Shown here: positions 9,851-19,642 of the stretch, piece by piece
Position numbering within the stretch: position 1 is the first letter of the stretch
Layout: every line of letters begins with the position of its first letter
Source of the DNA: Blasia pusilla
Taxonomy: Eukaryota; Marchantiophyta; Marchantiopsida; Blasiales
Assembly (NCBI GenBank): GCA_050084515.1
Contig: CM114272.1
Coordinates: 13,268,001 to 13,332,000 of the forward strand
Direction: 5' to 3'
DNA: 64,000 bases
Translations under genes and position numbers: made by a program
The notes under the pieces: generated by a model
Databases searched by the model: none
Told to the model about the DNA's origin: nothing
What the model saw: the letters and a program-made list of their open reading frames with translations, nothing else

Positions 9851-10375
9851 TTAGGTAACATATGAAACTTTCCCATAAATTGTTCTACGACTTGAGCGAA
9901 TGCATATTAAGTCCCCCGAGGTTACAACTTCCCAAGTATTACAATACTCAAGAATAACCTCTACAGTGTGGCCACCAATTGAACGCGCATATTCAATGAT
10001 GGCTCGTGCCTTCCTAACAATGGGATGATCCTCCCCAGGGAGAATCCCCCCTACATCATGACAGATATGAAGAGTGACTTTGCGGGTGACCCCAAGCATG
10101 AGCCATGCTAATAGTGCTCCTCTATCCTCCCTCCACATAACAATGTCTACAAATCGCACATACACGTGGCGATCCTCTAAGCGGAATAGCCAATTCCTAG
10201 TCAACCTTTGTCGCCTATTCAGGGTCCAATAACGGTCAGAGTAAGCATGAAAGTAACAAATGTTTGCCCTTGCAGATTCTAGGAGGGCAAGGATACGGTC
10301 CAAGAGACTAGTAGGCCTGATCATGGTAAAGATCTTGACCTTCACTTCAAAAGGAAGGCTCCTTAATCTGGACAA
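9851..10375 (-). CDS. Hypothetical protein with F-box-like N-terminus
   Basis: An open frame of 174 residues on the minus strand. The first 30 residues (LRSLPFEVKVKIFTMI, then a Leu/Arg-rich helix) resemble the first half of an F-box, the motif that docks substrate receptors to SKP1 in ubiquitin ligases. The rest (RLEDRHVYVRFVDIVMW, then a basic C-terminus) is not recognised. It is much shorter than typical F-box proteins and has no repeats. It lies inside the span bounded by the CACTA terminus at 13246. Only the general F-box similarity is suggested. Confidence 0.35.
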   Translation of the reverse strand: MSRLRSLPFEVKVKIFTMIRPTSLLDRILALLESARANICYFHAYSDRYWTLNRRQRLTRNWLFRLEDRHVYVRFVDIVMWREDRGALLAWLMLGVTRKVTLHICHDVGGILPGEDHPIVRKARAIIEYARSIGGHTVEVILEYCNTWEVVTSGDLICIRSSRRTIYGKVSYVT

Positions 10376-11149
10376 AAAGTACCTGAGTCAGTTTGAACCA
10401 TTGGTCGGAAAGAAACACCCGACATCACTCTGATGCCATCCAGAGACATGAAGGATGTTACTTTCCTAAGACTTCTCTCTCCATGGTGCACAAGGCTACA
10501 ACTGCCCGGTATTCAGTGACAACAAAACTTCTCTCTCCATTCAAGTGAATACCCTAAATATTTACTAAAGTACTAATTCAAAGTTCAAAACTAAGTATAC
10601 AAAGAAGTCACCATACAGATCGTCCATCTCTCCCTCAAGCATCCACCTATGGATCTTTTCATGGATTGATACAGGGGATTTTTTTTATTGCACTATATGA
10701 CGCATATGTCCATTAAGATATTCAAGTTCCGATGAAAAAATCCCATGAATATCAAATTAGATTTCTTACCTTTATAACCGCATGCAAGGTAAACGTAGCT
10801 TCATTGGCACATTCAAGCATTCCGTGGTATAGAGGAATGCGTAAAAGGCCTAAGCATAACTGTCATACATACTCGATATCACTATGGTGTAAAGCCAGTG
10901 AGTAAGATTACTAATGTATGCGGTGCGATTTATCAACGCTGATCTTCGGGTGAATATATTTGAAGTGAATCGTCAAATTTCAAGAGGGCTTAGTCGATTT
11001 GAATAGGTAGTAGTTAGGTTGGAGTTTTTTTCCCAAGGGCGACTGTTAGAAGCTTGCCCTCGAGCTTGCATCTGTTGTAGTTATTCACTCGATTCTGGGT
11101 ACTCTAGGCGGAAGTCCTAATCTGATTCTACGAAGAACTCAGTTGTAGG
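10376..11149. other. Gap without recognisable gene
   Basis: No convincing coding frame or structured element seen on either strand. Confidence 0.4.
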
Positions 11150-11469
11150 ACCTAGTTGTGAGATGCATTTCTTTGGACCACGAGAATAAAAGCAGCACAT
11201 CAGATCCACAAGCTAGATCAATCGCTTGTTGCACTAAACACTAACACTTAAGGCTTAAGTCGAGAGAATAAACAACACATATGTATTTTCATTGATAGTG
11301 TATCATCTTGACCCTGCTCGTACACCTAGCGAATCTGAAGATGAAGACCGCTGAGTGAAGAGAAAGGTTTCTATAGAATATTCAATGAGGATCCCAATGC
11401 TGTGAGCTAGTTGTGAAATGTATTGTCTTGGACCAATGGGACGAAGGCAGCACAACAGATCCACAACTC
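11150..11469. repeat. Pair of imperfect direct repeats of about 65 bp
   Basis: The segment at about 11150-11214 recurs at about 11405-11469. Both contain CTAGTTGTGA, a TTGGACCA block, a GCAGCACA block and CAGATCCACAA. The copies are 255 bp apart and differ at scattered positions. They could be remnants of short LTRs or of a tandem duplication. Confidence 0.65.
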
Positions 11470-12548
11470 AGAAAAATCATCCCATTGCAATAGTGGAAAA
11501 GGAGGAATGTATGGAACCAACCCTTAACGGTCTAGCAAAGTCGCCGTGCCATGATTCGAAAATTGTCAAAAGTGAATTCACACTAGATGATGAAGTTGCA
11601 AGAACAAGAAGAACAATGACGAAAAGAAAATATGCGCAAGGGAGAGATGAGATTTAAAACCTCGGCTAGTTTGAACCGTCACAAGGAGTTGCGCGTGCCT
11701 CGAGATGATGAAAGCGTATCAATAAAACTATGAGAAGAAGTGCATATGGTAATGAAATCAAGGAGCGGAACTGCAACACTTAGGTGAGGCATGAACTGGA
11801 CAACTCACCTTTCTCCACAGACGACAAATCGTAGGAAGAACACCAAAGACAAATGCGAGGAACAATGGAGCTTATTGTTGTGGACCCTAAAAGACGCACA
11901 AAAACAAAGTTGAGCGCAGGTAAACCATTCCGGAACCAGCCACAAGAACTGGATGGAAGATTATGAGGACAGAGTTTTGGAAAAAGACAATGCTCTAAGT
12001 AGAGAGAGAGAGAGAGAATGAGTGCAGGGGTAAAGGGGGAGGGGAAGCAGCCAATGACCCGCATAGACATGTTTGTTGGTTTACCTTGTTGTGAATTGCA
12101 GTGACTAGAGTTCTACAGCAAATGGCAAAGTTCTCTCTCGGCGCTGTCTAGGGTACGATATTTTAACAGGGCATCCCTCAAAATTGGTAGTAGAATTCGT
12201 GTGCCTCGCTTAAGGGCACACAAATAGTCCAAGCCTTTGGCTTTGTATGGCAATATCGGAGACCAAAAGCTTCTTTTGATGAAGTTTCACTTTCTTCACA
12301 ACCGGCCTCGATGGCCAAAGAGAGAGAACGGGTAATGCGAGAGGAAAAGAGGAAGAAACACGGAAAGAAGTTGATAATTGTCCACAACCCGAGTCTTTGC
12401 AAAGCCCTATCAACGATGAGAGAGGTTAGTAGTGAGGAAAATCATTGCCTACCTACAAACGAGCAGCTCGAACGTCTGGTTACTCCGCCATGCGCTCTCT
12501 CTAGAAACCTGAATACCACAGTAAGAAATTCTTTGAGTATTCCTTTGG
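11470..12548. other. Gap with a short GA microsatellite
   Basis: Only short frames on both strands, none with a recognisable motif. A (GA)n run lies at about 12001-12016. Confidence 0.4.
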
Positions 12549-12840
12549 CCACTCCACAATCCTTGCCCACTGCTAAAACACTCAATCCTAATTGGCCATG
12601 CCTTAGCAATCTTTCGCACCTTAAGATTTCCTAGATAGTCACTCCACAATCCCCACTCTCTCCTAGAAAGTGGTGACAACCCATTCACTCCACAATCCCC
12701 GCTCTCTATTCAACAACCCCAAAAAACCCTCTCAGGCATGCTCGGCCTTGCCCGCACACTCTCAGGAATTTTGATCGCCACAAACGGCCCGCCTAGGCTA
12801 ATCAAACTTTCACACATTCTCTTTGGCCACTTCACAATCC
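12549..12840. repeat. Dispersed short repeat CACTCCACAATCC
   Basis: CACTCCACAATCC or a close variant occurs at about 12550, 12640, 12686 and 12828. The 12640 and 12686 copies extend to a shared CCCCxCTCTC, and the 12545 and 12822 copies share TTTGGCCAC in front. Confidence 0.65.
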
Positions 12841-13227
12841 CTAAACGCGGGCTTTAGGGTTTTCAAGAGGGTTTAGGGCCTAAATCCTATTTCCCTTTAC
12901 TCCACTATCTCTTACTTTTTTCTCTATCTTTTAACAAGTTTTAGTCATTTTCTTCAGAATAGTTGTAGGTTAGATGATCCAAGTCACTCTTTGGAAAATA
13001 GAGAGGAGAAATAAAATTTTCATTTTGCTCATTACATGGTTGGGTTTTAAACATTGATATACAAGTTAAAGTGGCTTCCTAAATATTTTCATGTTGTTAA
13101 ATAAGTATCAAATTGTGACTCCCCTACCCTGTGAGTAATTCTCAAGTCATAATGCCGGTTTCAGAGTAACTAAGAGTAATTAAAAAGACTCTAAGTAACA
13201 CGAGTCACAACAATATGGGTTTAAAAT

Positions 13228-13246
13228 GGCCCTTTTCCTACTAGTG
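13228..13246 (-). repeat. CACTA right terminal inverted repeat
   Basis: On the minus strand the end reads CACTAGTAGGAAAAGGGCC, which matches the common plant CACTA terminus (CACTAGTAGAAAA plus a G-rich run). The preceding 200 bp contains several GAGTAA/AGTCA motifs of subterminal type. Confidence 0.7.
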
Positions 13247-13313
13247 ATTTGAAGGGTCTTGACATCGGTCCAAGAGAGTAGTCCACATGAGAGTGGATAT
13301 TGAAAGGGGGGGA
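13247..13313 (+). mobile_element. 3' internal remnant of a copia element with polypurine tract
   Basis: A short stretch ending in the purine run GAAAGGGGGGGA (13302-13313), immediately followed by the LTR at 13314. A polypurine tract just before the 3' LTR primes plus-strand synthesis. The left side is cut by the CACTA terminus at 13246, which suggests the CACTA element inserted into this older copia. Confidence 0.7.
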
Positions 13314-13732
13314 TGTTGGATTCTCAACATCCAATTTTCCGAGCATCATTTATCTCATCGGCCCCCTTGTATGAGGAGAAGCATAGATTGATGGTTCCGA
13401 CTTAGACGTCGAAGGAGTCATAGTAATATGACATAGGTGGTTTCTGGAGTAGCGTTACTAGGATTATCTAATCCTATAATGCATCTGGGTACATGACACT
13501 CGGATGCAATATTTTTTATTAATAGAAACAAAGAAAAATAGGTAAAAAACTCTAGTTTCACGAGTAATGAAATAGTCGGGAGTCGCAGCGGTGGCGCATT
13601 CTCGTATGTCGAGTTATCTCCATGTTCAGGTTCCATCGAAGCTCTTTTGTGAGCGCATGGACGGACTAGGCCACTTTGTATCTCTAAGTTTTGTAAAATT
13701 TCAGTGATTTCGTCACTTTCTGTTATCTCACA
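13314..13732 (+). repeat. 3' LTR of the same family as the copia-gag element
   Basis: Runs from TGTTGGATTC to TATCTCACA, 419 bp, aligning along its length with 3079-3526. It preserves the terminal TG...CA that is mutated in the other copy. GGGGA before and ATAAT after do not match, so it is not a clean solo LTR. The upstream polypurine tract marks it as a 3' LTR. Confidence 0.85.
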
Positions 13733-14484
13733 ATAATGTTAGCATACTAAACACACTCATATTTTTTTGTTCATGATTGACTTTGAGGATTTTTGTGATT
13801 GTCTTTGAGGAGCAGAATTTGACAGGATAGTTTCTACCTCCACTTCCAAAAAAATGAAAACGGCAACTATGTCGATTATTATATACATCTCAAGCTCCTC
13901 TTGGAAAAGAGAGTTGGTTTGATACTAAGTAGTGTTCGTTGATCCAAGAGAAAACTATATTGAGATATCGTCACTAGTAATAGGCCCACTAGAGAAAGAA
14001 GAAAAGATCTGGTTTTTGGATCTATTGGTTTGCAGTAGGAGGCCCTCCAATAGTTAGTTCCTCTATTTTACTAGACCAACCTATATTATCATGCGTTGCT
14101 CCTTGGGCTCTCCCACTAGGTGATTACTAAGATACTCCACTACTCTTATTTCTTCATGTCTTCTCCTGCTCCTATAGTTTAGGACCTAAAGGAAACTCTG
14201 TAGAAATAAGAGTCTTAGAGAAGGCTCCACAAACCCATCTTATTTGCAAATGTCCGTGTGGGATCCACAACTTCTACTGCCATTATAGCCGTTGTTAAGG
14301 AATTTAAAACTCTTCTTGATGAACTTCTTGACAACAATCATTGCCAAATACAAGTGCATGCCACATGCTTCTCATGCTGAAGCTTTTTCACCTACGTCAC
14401 AAACGATCAACATTCTTTAGTCATTCAACTAGGGAAGTCAACAACACTCACTCACTTGAAAATCAACCAGAGTCAAGGAAGGAC
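13733..14484. other. Gap without recognisable gene
   Basis: No frame or motif I can support. Confidence 0.4.
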
Positions 14485-14775
14485 GTTTGTCAAAGATTGA
14501 AGAGGAAGTTGGCTTGTTATTAGCTCCAACAGCAACATTCCAAACCCAAAAACATCAATCTTCTCAAATGAATGATCCATTGACATGAGAGTCAAGATGA
14601 TCCACCATCTTGACTAGCGCAAAGTCCCCAACAAGAGCCTCAAAATCTTCATCTAGAAGCATATTTTCAATTTCACATCGTAATGATTAATCTTGGGATG
14701 ACAATGCTCACGTAAATACAAAACACCCCTTGCACACCCTAGAGTTGTACGCTTTCTTGTAGGCCAATCCAATAC
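14485..14775 (-). pseudogene. SERK-like receptor kinase fragment
   Basis: Read on the minus strand: [16 protein letters not shown], then [16 protein letters not shown], then after a frameshift [17 protein letters not shown], then after a stop EKIDVFGFGMLLLELIT. These match the kinase catalytic core of SERK/BAK1 receptor kinases (DWPTRKRIALGSARG, HEHCDPKIIHRDVK, LLDEEFEAVVGDFGLAK, EKTDVFGYGIMLLELIT). SERKs are co-receptors for brassinosteroid and immune receptors. The copy is dead: the catalytic HRD is HYD, DFG is DFA, there is a frameshift at the DVK segment, and about 20 residues spanning the activation segment and APE motif are deleted. Confidence 0.85.
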
Positions 14776-14889
14776 TGAGTTCTTGAAAAATGGAATCCAT
14801 TGAAAAGAGCCATAGTCAATGAAGAAACCTTTAGGTGAACACTCATATGTAGATACTCTTGTGCTTACCAGACTCTCCATTTCCACTTG

Positions 14890-15493
14890 AAATTGTTGTC
14901 CAAACTAAGGAGAATCATCAAAAAACCAACATGGGCTCCTCTAGTAGGATCAACACTATAAAAGATGTGACTCATATGCACAGGTGTTGGAAAACATATT
15001 GCGTGTGTACTATCCTTTACTCAATCATGAATCATGAACCAAACATACAAAACACACAACTCCTACCTCAATGAATTGCAATTGACATCTTCTACTTCTA
15101 AACTCTTGGTAGAGTTCAAGTTCAACAAACTGTACATGCACAAAACAATCCTCCTCATTTGGTTGAAGGATGCTAGAAATGATTCAAAAAATTTTAAGCA
15201 CCTTCTGATCATGTGGCATTTTTTGGCCCTAACTCAGAGGAAGCTGATAAGACCTTTGAAATGTCATTCATGGTAAGAAATGGACACTATCAGAATGATT
15301 AAAATGACAGACTTGTTTATTGAAATACGAGTGGTGATAAACACCTGAATCATCCCTTCAATCTCAGTCCCAATACCAACTCAAGACTGAAATATCTTGA
15401 CTACTACTACTTGGCCACATTACTCAAATGGATTTGGTTACTGTATTACTCAAGTAGACATAGAGAGGTCTTAGGCAAGAAACCCCCTAGGTT
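14890..15493. other. Gap without recognisable gene
   Basis: Short frames only, with nothing recognised. Confidence 0.4.
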
Positions 15494-15690
15494 TGTTGGA
15501 AGAAATTGGGCAATCACTCATATAAATCACACGAGATATACGTGGTTCACTTCCCGTGTGGAAGCTACATCTATATCAAACACTCTCAAGTCGCTTTACT
15601 GAAATCTGCACACATTGTACATCGTGAGCTCTCCAAGACTCCCTCTCAAGCCTAAAGTCGCACGCGCGGAATAAAAATGAAACCCTAACA
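15494..15690. repeat. Copia LTR fragment (family B)
   Basis: Starts TGTTGGAAGAAATTGG and aligns with 35717-35910 over nearly 200 bp, with shared blocks CACACGAGATATACGTGG, CACTCTCAAGTCGCTTTAC and GAGCTCTCCAAGACTCCC. At the other copy a primer site and gag lie next to the TGTTGG edge on the minus strand. No gag is present here, so it is an isolated fragment. Confidence 0.85.
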
Positions 15691-15827
15691 TAGCTTCATC
15701 TAAATAGGTAAGAAAAAATGGTGTGTACCGTACCACGGGGGCCATCCCCCGCCTGCCCCTGCAAGGGTGGGTGGGGGGAATGCTAAGTATCATGCCCCCC
15801 CACCTTTACCATCTGCTTTACCACCTT
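15691..15827. other. GC-rich spacer
   Basis: G/C homopolymer-rich stretch with short self-complementary runs such as GGGGGCCATCCCCC. No gene seen. Confidence 0.4.
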
Positions 15828-16526
15828 TCAGAACCGGGACAAGATCAATAAGCTACACTGAATTCCCAATGAATTGGAATTCACATAATTCAAAAAACCC
15901 AGATCCTCTCTTACCCGCTCAAAAATTGGGTCGGTTTCTTGACCAGCCAACTTGTCTGAGACAGAAGCTGGCAAATCGACTGGGAACTCGTCGATCCGAT
16001 AGAGGTCGATGTCTTCTGCCGGGCTTGGAGACGAGAATGACCGCTCTCCGGCTTCTTCGGCAATGTCCACCATCTCCACGCTGGCGGTCCTCATGACCTC
16101 ATCGTCCGTGATTTGAACTTCTGGCGTTTCCGCTATGTTGATTGTGTCCCCGGACTTCATCGGGGACATTTCCCGCATCTCAACACTTTTGGTTGGACGG
16201 GCAGGGCTATCGTCAATGGCTATCGCTTTTTCCCTCCTCGCTTAAGCCAATTCTGCTCTCGTCACCGACGCGTCCAGATGCTTCTTTTCTCTCTTTTCAT
16301 CGGCGATCCTTTTCTTCAAGGCCTGCGACGTCTCAGCCTCTGCGTTCTGTTTATCGAGCGCCTCTTGAACACGTCTTGCAAGAAGCTCCTGGTTGTGCAT
16401 CTCCGCTTCCCTTTCCCGCTCCTCGATTTCCTGTTGCCTAATTTCATTTGCTGAACCAGGCCCTGGAGATGCTGACCCAGGAGTCCTAATGGACTTCGGA
16501 GTGAAGCTCCCAGACTTGTTGGCTTG
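15828..16526 (-). pseudogene. Coiled-coil ORF with a single in-frame stop
   Basis: On the minus strand one reading frame is open from 16526 (just after TGA 16527-16529) to 15828, 233 codons, except for a TAA at 16242-16244. The N-terminal half has a Pro/Ser-rich lead then a strongly charged helix (EIEEREREAEMHNQELLARR, ALKKRIADEKREKKH). The helix pattern carries on past the stop (ARREKAIAIDD). The C-terminal half is acidic (ITDDEVMRTASVEMVDIAEE, DIDLYRIDEFP). No start Met is evident. I do not recognise the family; a gag-like or other element-encoded coiled-coil protein is possible. The 67-bp satellite lies just upstream on this strand. Confidence 0.55.
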
Positions 16527-16634
16527 TCATTTTTTCCTCGTCATTTTTTCTGGAAATGCCTCCACCTATGTCCACGATGAATCGCTTGATCAGTCGCCTT
16601 GGTGATGTCGAGATGAGTCGCCTTGATGGGTAGC

Positions 16635-16730
16635 TCGAATCGTCTCGCGATCGTTCAGTCGAACCGTCTCGCTCTCGTTCGGTCAAACCGTCTCGCTCTC
16701 GTTCCCTCGTATCGACTCGCGATAACTCGT
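16635..16730. repeat. 24-bp tandem repeat, four units
   Basis: Units start at 16635, 16659, 16683 and 16707. The core is TCGAACCGTCTCGCTCTCGT, with the first and last units more diverged. The period is a multiple of three, so it reads as an 8-residue repeat in either strand. Confidence 0.85.
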
Positions 16731-16922
16731 CATGTGAAACGCCCCTTGGTATCTGATCAGCTACTGTGCGGGAGAGAGAGGAATGGAGATCGCGAAATGA
16801 GAAACCGGAAATAAGCGATTTCTGCCCTATTTATACTTTTCTAGCCGTTGGGCTGACCGTTGGGTCCCGTCGTCCTTTCGACGGCGACGTGCCGGAGGTT
16901 ACGGAAGTCCGAAGGTGAAAAA

Positions 16923-17480
16923 TGGAAACCCGTTGGAGTCCGACAGGTTGCACGCCTCCGCCGTCCTGGCTACGTCGCCACGTGCGCGAGCAACCCATCG
17001 GAGACCGACGGGTTGAGCGCCTCCGTCGTCTTCGGACAAGAACGCGAGGTACTCGCGCAACCCGTCGGAGATCGACATGTTATGCGCCTCCGCCGTGTTC
17101 GGACAAGAACGGGACGTACCCAGGCAATCTGTCGGAGACCGTTGGGTTGCACGCTTCCCTCGTCAAGGGTTAAGAACGCGGGCTTCCCGCGCAACTCATC
17201 GGAGTCTGACAGGTTGCACACTTCCTTCATGTAAGCACCACAAGGCGAGGCCCTTGCGCAACCCGTTGGAGGGCGACGGGTTGCACGCCTCGCCGTCTTT
17301 GGGCAAATAGGTGCGGCATCCGCGGAACTCGTCGGGAACAGACGGTTTGCACGCCTCCGGCATCTTCGGGCAAGAAGGAGCGGTATCCAAGAAACTCGTC
17401 GGAGAGCGACGGGTTGCCAGCTTCGACCATGTTTGGCGGAAGCGTGCAACCCGTCCGAAGCCGACGCGTTGCAGGCTTCA
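16923..17480. repeat. 67-bp satellite with inverted-repeat core, eight to nine units
   Basis: Units start at about 16923, 16990, 17057, 17124, 17191, 17258, 17324 and 17391, with a partial unit near 17445. Spacing is 67 bp except one of 66. Each unit opens with a dyad such as GCAACCCGTCGG, 2-3 nt, CCGACGGGTTGC, followed by CGCCTCCGCCGTC and a GGxCAAGAA block. Units differ from each other by many substitutions, so the array is old. Confidence 0.9.
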
Positions 17481-17787
17481 GTTAGCTTATGGAAATTTTT
17501 GAGTTACCAGGACTCCGACGGGTTCCAACAAAATGAAGTGTGCTTCGCAACCCACGTCTCTGCTTCCCAAATCCGGTAACATATTGCAACAGAATTGAAT
17601 GTGTTGCAACAGAATTGGATCCATTGTGTCAGACAATGGCACCTACCGAATTCATCTTGTCAGTAAAAATCTCTTAGGAGTATCTGTTTTCCTATTCACT
17701 ATAAATTAAAAATTCTCATTCTCATTCTCATTCTCATTCTCATTCTTTTTCTCATTCTCACCCTACTCCCGTACGAAATTTCTGGGA
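17481..17787. repeat. Spacer with (CATTCT)n microsatellite
   Basis: Contains a direct repeat of TTGCAACAGAATTG (17584 and 17604) and a hexanucleotide microsatellite CATTCT at about 17712-17763. No gene seen. Confidence 0.8.
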
Positions 17788-19642
17788 ATGGATAATTATG
17801 ATAAGATCACTTGTGGTAGTCATATGGCGGCCCTTCCTCAATCAGAAATCATTCGACCCCAAGCTCGTGAGTCTTTCATAGCAGTGGATGAAAATTTTCT
17901 GTCTGTTCGATTTCTTCTCCAAATTGGAACCATCTTTGTTTCCAAAGATGTTAGGGTGGATGGTACGGAAGACATAATAGGTGAGACGGTCTAGCCAGTG
18001 ACCTCAGACCGTAAAGTATGGAATCTCCTACCTCTAGCAAATGGTCAATATACAGTTTACGGCCTGCCCCTGAATTTGTCTGTTTCCCGAGTAGACGGTC
18101 TAGAATTTCCTAGTGCTCCGAGCTCTATGTTTGCGACTCCAAGCTCTGCAGATCTGGCTTCGACTCCAACTTCACACGCTCGTATCAATGTTCTTCCTGA
18201 AGAGATTCCGGATGTTATCAACCTCAGTGGATCTGTCGGACACCAACCGGGCCCTCTATCCGCCTACTCGTTCCTCTTGCGAGTATCAGGCAATAGTTTG
18301 CTTTCGTCTCTGGCCTTGAAAATTTTCAAGCACATTCTTGTCGATGAGCTGCCACCCACGTACGATGGTAATTGCATTTTTGAGTTGCCTCCACTTGCTG
18401 CTCCTGCTCAAAAGAAAGATGGAGGACGCCTGAAGGGTATGGACAGAAAGTCTGATTGTCATCGATGGTGCAGGCTTCAACGGACTAGTGCTTCAATTCC
18501 AGATGGTCCTTGGATTGTCTCCCGCCGCCAGTGCGTGGGAGCCTTGGAGTGTATAAGTCCAGCATGCCCGTATCTAGAGCGCAACGGGCGAGTCAATACG
18601 TCGCAATTCCCCCCCCAAGAATGCAGCAACTCCATACGAGGTCGGTGCCACCATACCGCCGGGAGGCCATCGATGTCCTCATTGTCAGGCATTGCCCTTT
18701 TGCGTTGGAGCGTGTCCTGCATACATATTTTTCATTGTCCATGACTTGGGCTCCACGTCAGAGTACACAAGGCTGGCAGTTCATGTTGGCTCCCACACTC
18801 ATCCTGTGACCGATGCAATTCAGAGACACATCAAGGAGGATGAGGCGAAGAAAGTAGCCGAGGTTTACAGAAACTCTCCGGGTTCAAAGCCCGGAGTGAT
18901 CAAGCTCACAACGGCATCACAAATTTGTGAAAAATTGCTTGGAATCCCTGGATAGGGCGAGATCACGGCGGTTGAGGAGAAACAACTCTGGGAAAATCTT
19001 GCATTTCTCGCTGATCCTGAATGCTTCCGGAATTTGCTGCGTCAAATACGAGTTCTGGATGGAAAGACGGCCGAAATGGATGTCATCGCCAGAATCAAGG
19101 CCAACTCCATATTTCCATTCATTCAGAGATGGCAGTTCATGGGCCAAGGAGGCGAGGGATCCAGGGCCTATGTCTTCAAAATGTCAACGACAGGTCCGTC
19201 GAGTGGCCTCGATCTTATAGATCGAATGAGGGAAGGGGAAGATCTTTACGGGAGCTGGGTAAGCTTTGATATTTGCTACAGAGTGCTGAACGGATGGTTG
19301 AAAATGGGTAGGGACCATTTTCAACCATCCGTTCAGCATGTGGAGAAGGGACTCAAAACTATATTTGTTTGTGAAGTAAAGGCAGAAGACGTTGCCAGTT
19401 TGAAGATGTGCTGGTTACTCTTATTGGAGGTGGTGAAGGAAAACAAAAGGCCACCTCGGGAAATTTATGGGTTCATGGCAGACAATGCACAACCTGGGTG
19501 GATTGCTATCCGGGAAGTGTTCTGGGGTGGAGAGGTTCAACCGGAGAGGGAAAGGTCGGATGCTTTCCATTGGTAACAGTTTGTGACCCGATACACTAAA
19601 TCTTGCATCAAGGAGAATAAGAGGACAGAGCATGTCACTCTA
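17788..19642 (+). pseudogene. Mutator-like (MULE) transposase, N-terminal and core part
   Basis: Plus-strand frames line up with frameshifts. An N-terminal Pro/Ser-rich region (to about 18450) is followed by a zinc-finger region (ECISPACPYLERNGRVN at about 18545-18600, then RCPHC, and about 40 residues later LAVHVGSHTHPV), resembling the WRKY-GCM1-type finger of some MULE transposases. A core at 19034-19576 reads LKMCWLLLLEVVKENKRPP, FMADNAQPGWIAIREVF and SDAFHWYQFVTRY (across a stop). This parallels the MULE DDE core, where an Asp in IxDxExAxxxAIxxVFP is followed by a CFFHxxQ block. The gene is cut at 19643 by the retroelement; a SWIM-finger C-terminus is found at 24840-25276. Several frame changes make it non-functional. 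The family is inferred from pattern only. Confidence 0.5.
19285..19337. repeat. Perfect 23-bp inverted repeat with 7-nt loop
   Basis: Arms 19285-19307 and 19315-19337 are exact reverse complements (left arm begins GCTGAACGGATGG). It lies inside the MULE core frame, where it inserts residues NGWLKMGRDHFQPSVQ. Confidence 0.95.

Larger units (their letters stand above)
1..13246 (-). mobile_element. CACTA (En/Spm) DNA transposon 1, left end outside the window
   Basis: Seen: a minus-strand transposase gene with the domain order of plant CACTA elements (N-terminal Cys-rich domain, tnp2 core, DUF4218, DUF4216) runs from about 7050 to about 1456. A right terminus reads CACTAGTAGGAAAAGGGCC on the minus strand at 13246-13228, a typical plant CACTA end. 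Known: these elements move by cut and paste and make 3-bp target duplications. The left end, and so the duplication, cannot be tested here. The 6 kb between the transposase start and the right terminus is unusually long and holds PHD, BRCT and F-box-like pieces. That this terminus belongs to this transposase is inferred from position. A copia-type LTR element interrupts the gene at 3079-4797. Confidence 0.7.

Noticed and set aside
13314-13732. Solo LTR interpretation
   Set aside because: The 5-bp flanks do not match and a polypurine tract with internal sequence precedes it, so it is the 3' end of a truncated element.
16923-17480. CRISPR-like array
   Set aside because: Units are contiguous 67-bp tandem repeats without unique spacers, in a eukaryotic plant context.
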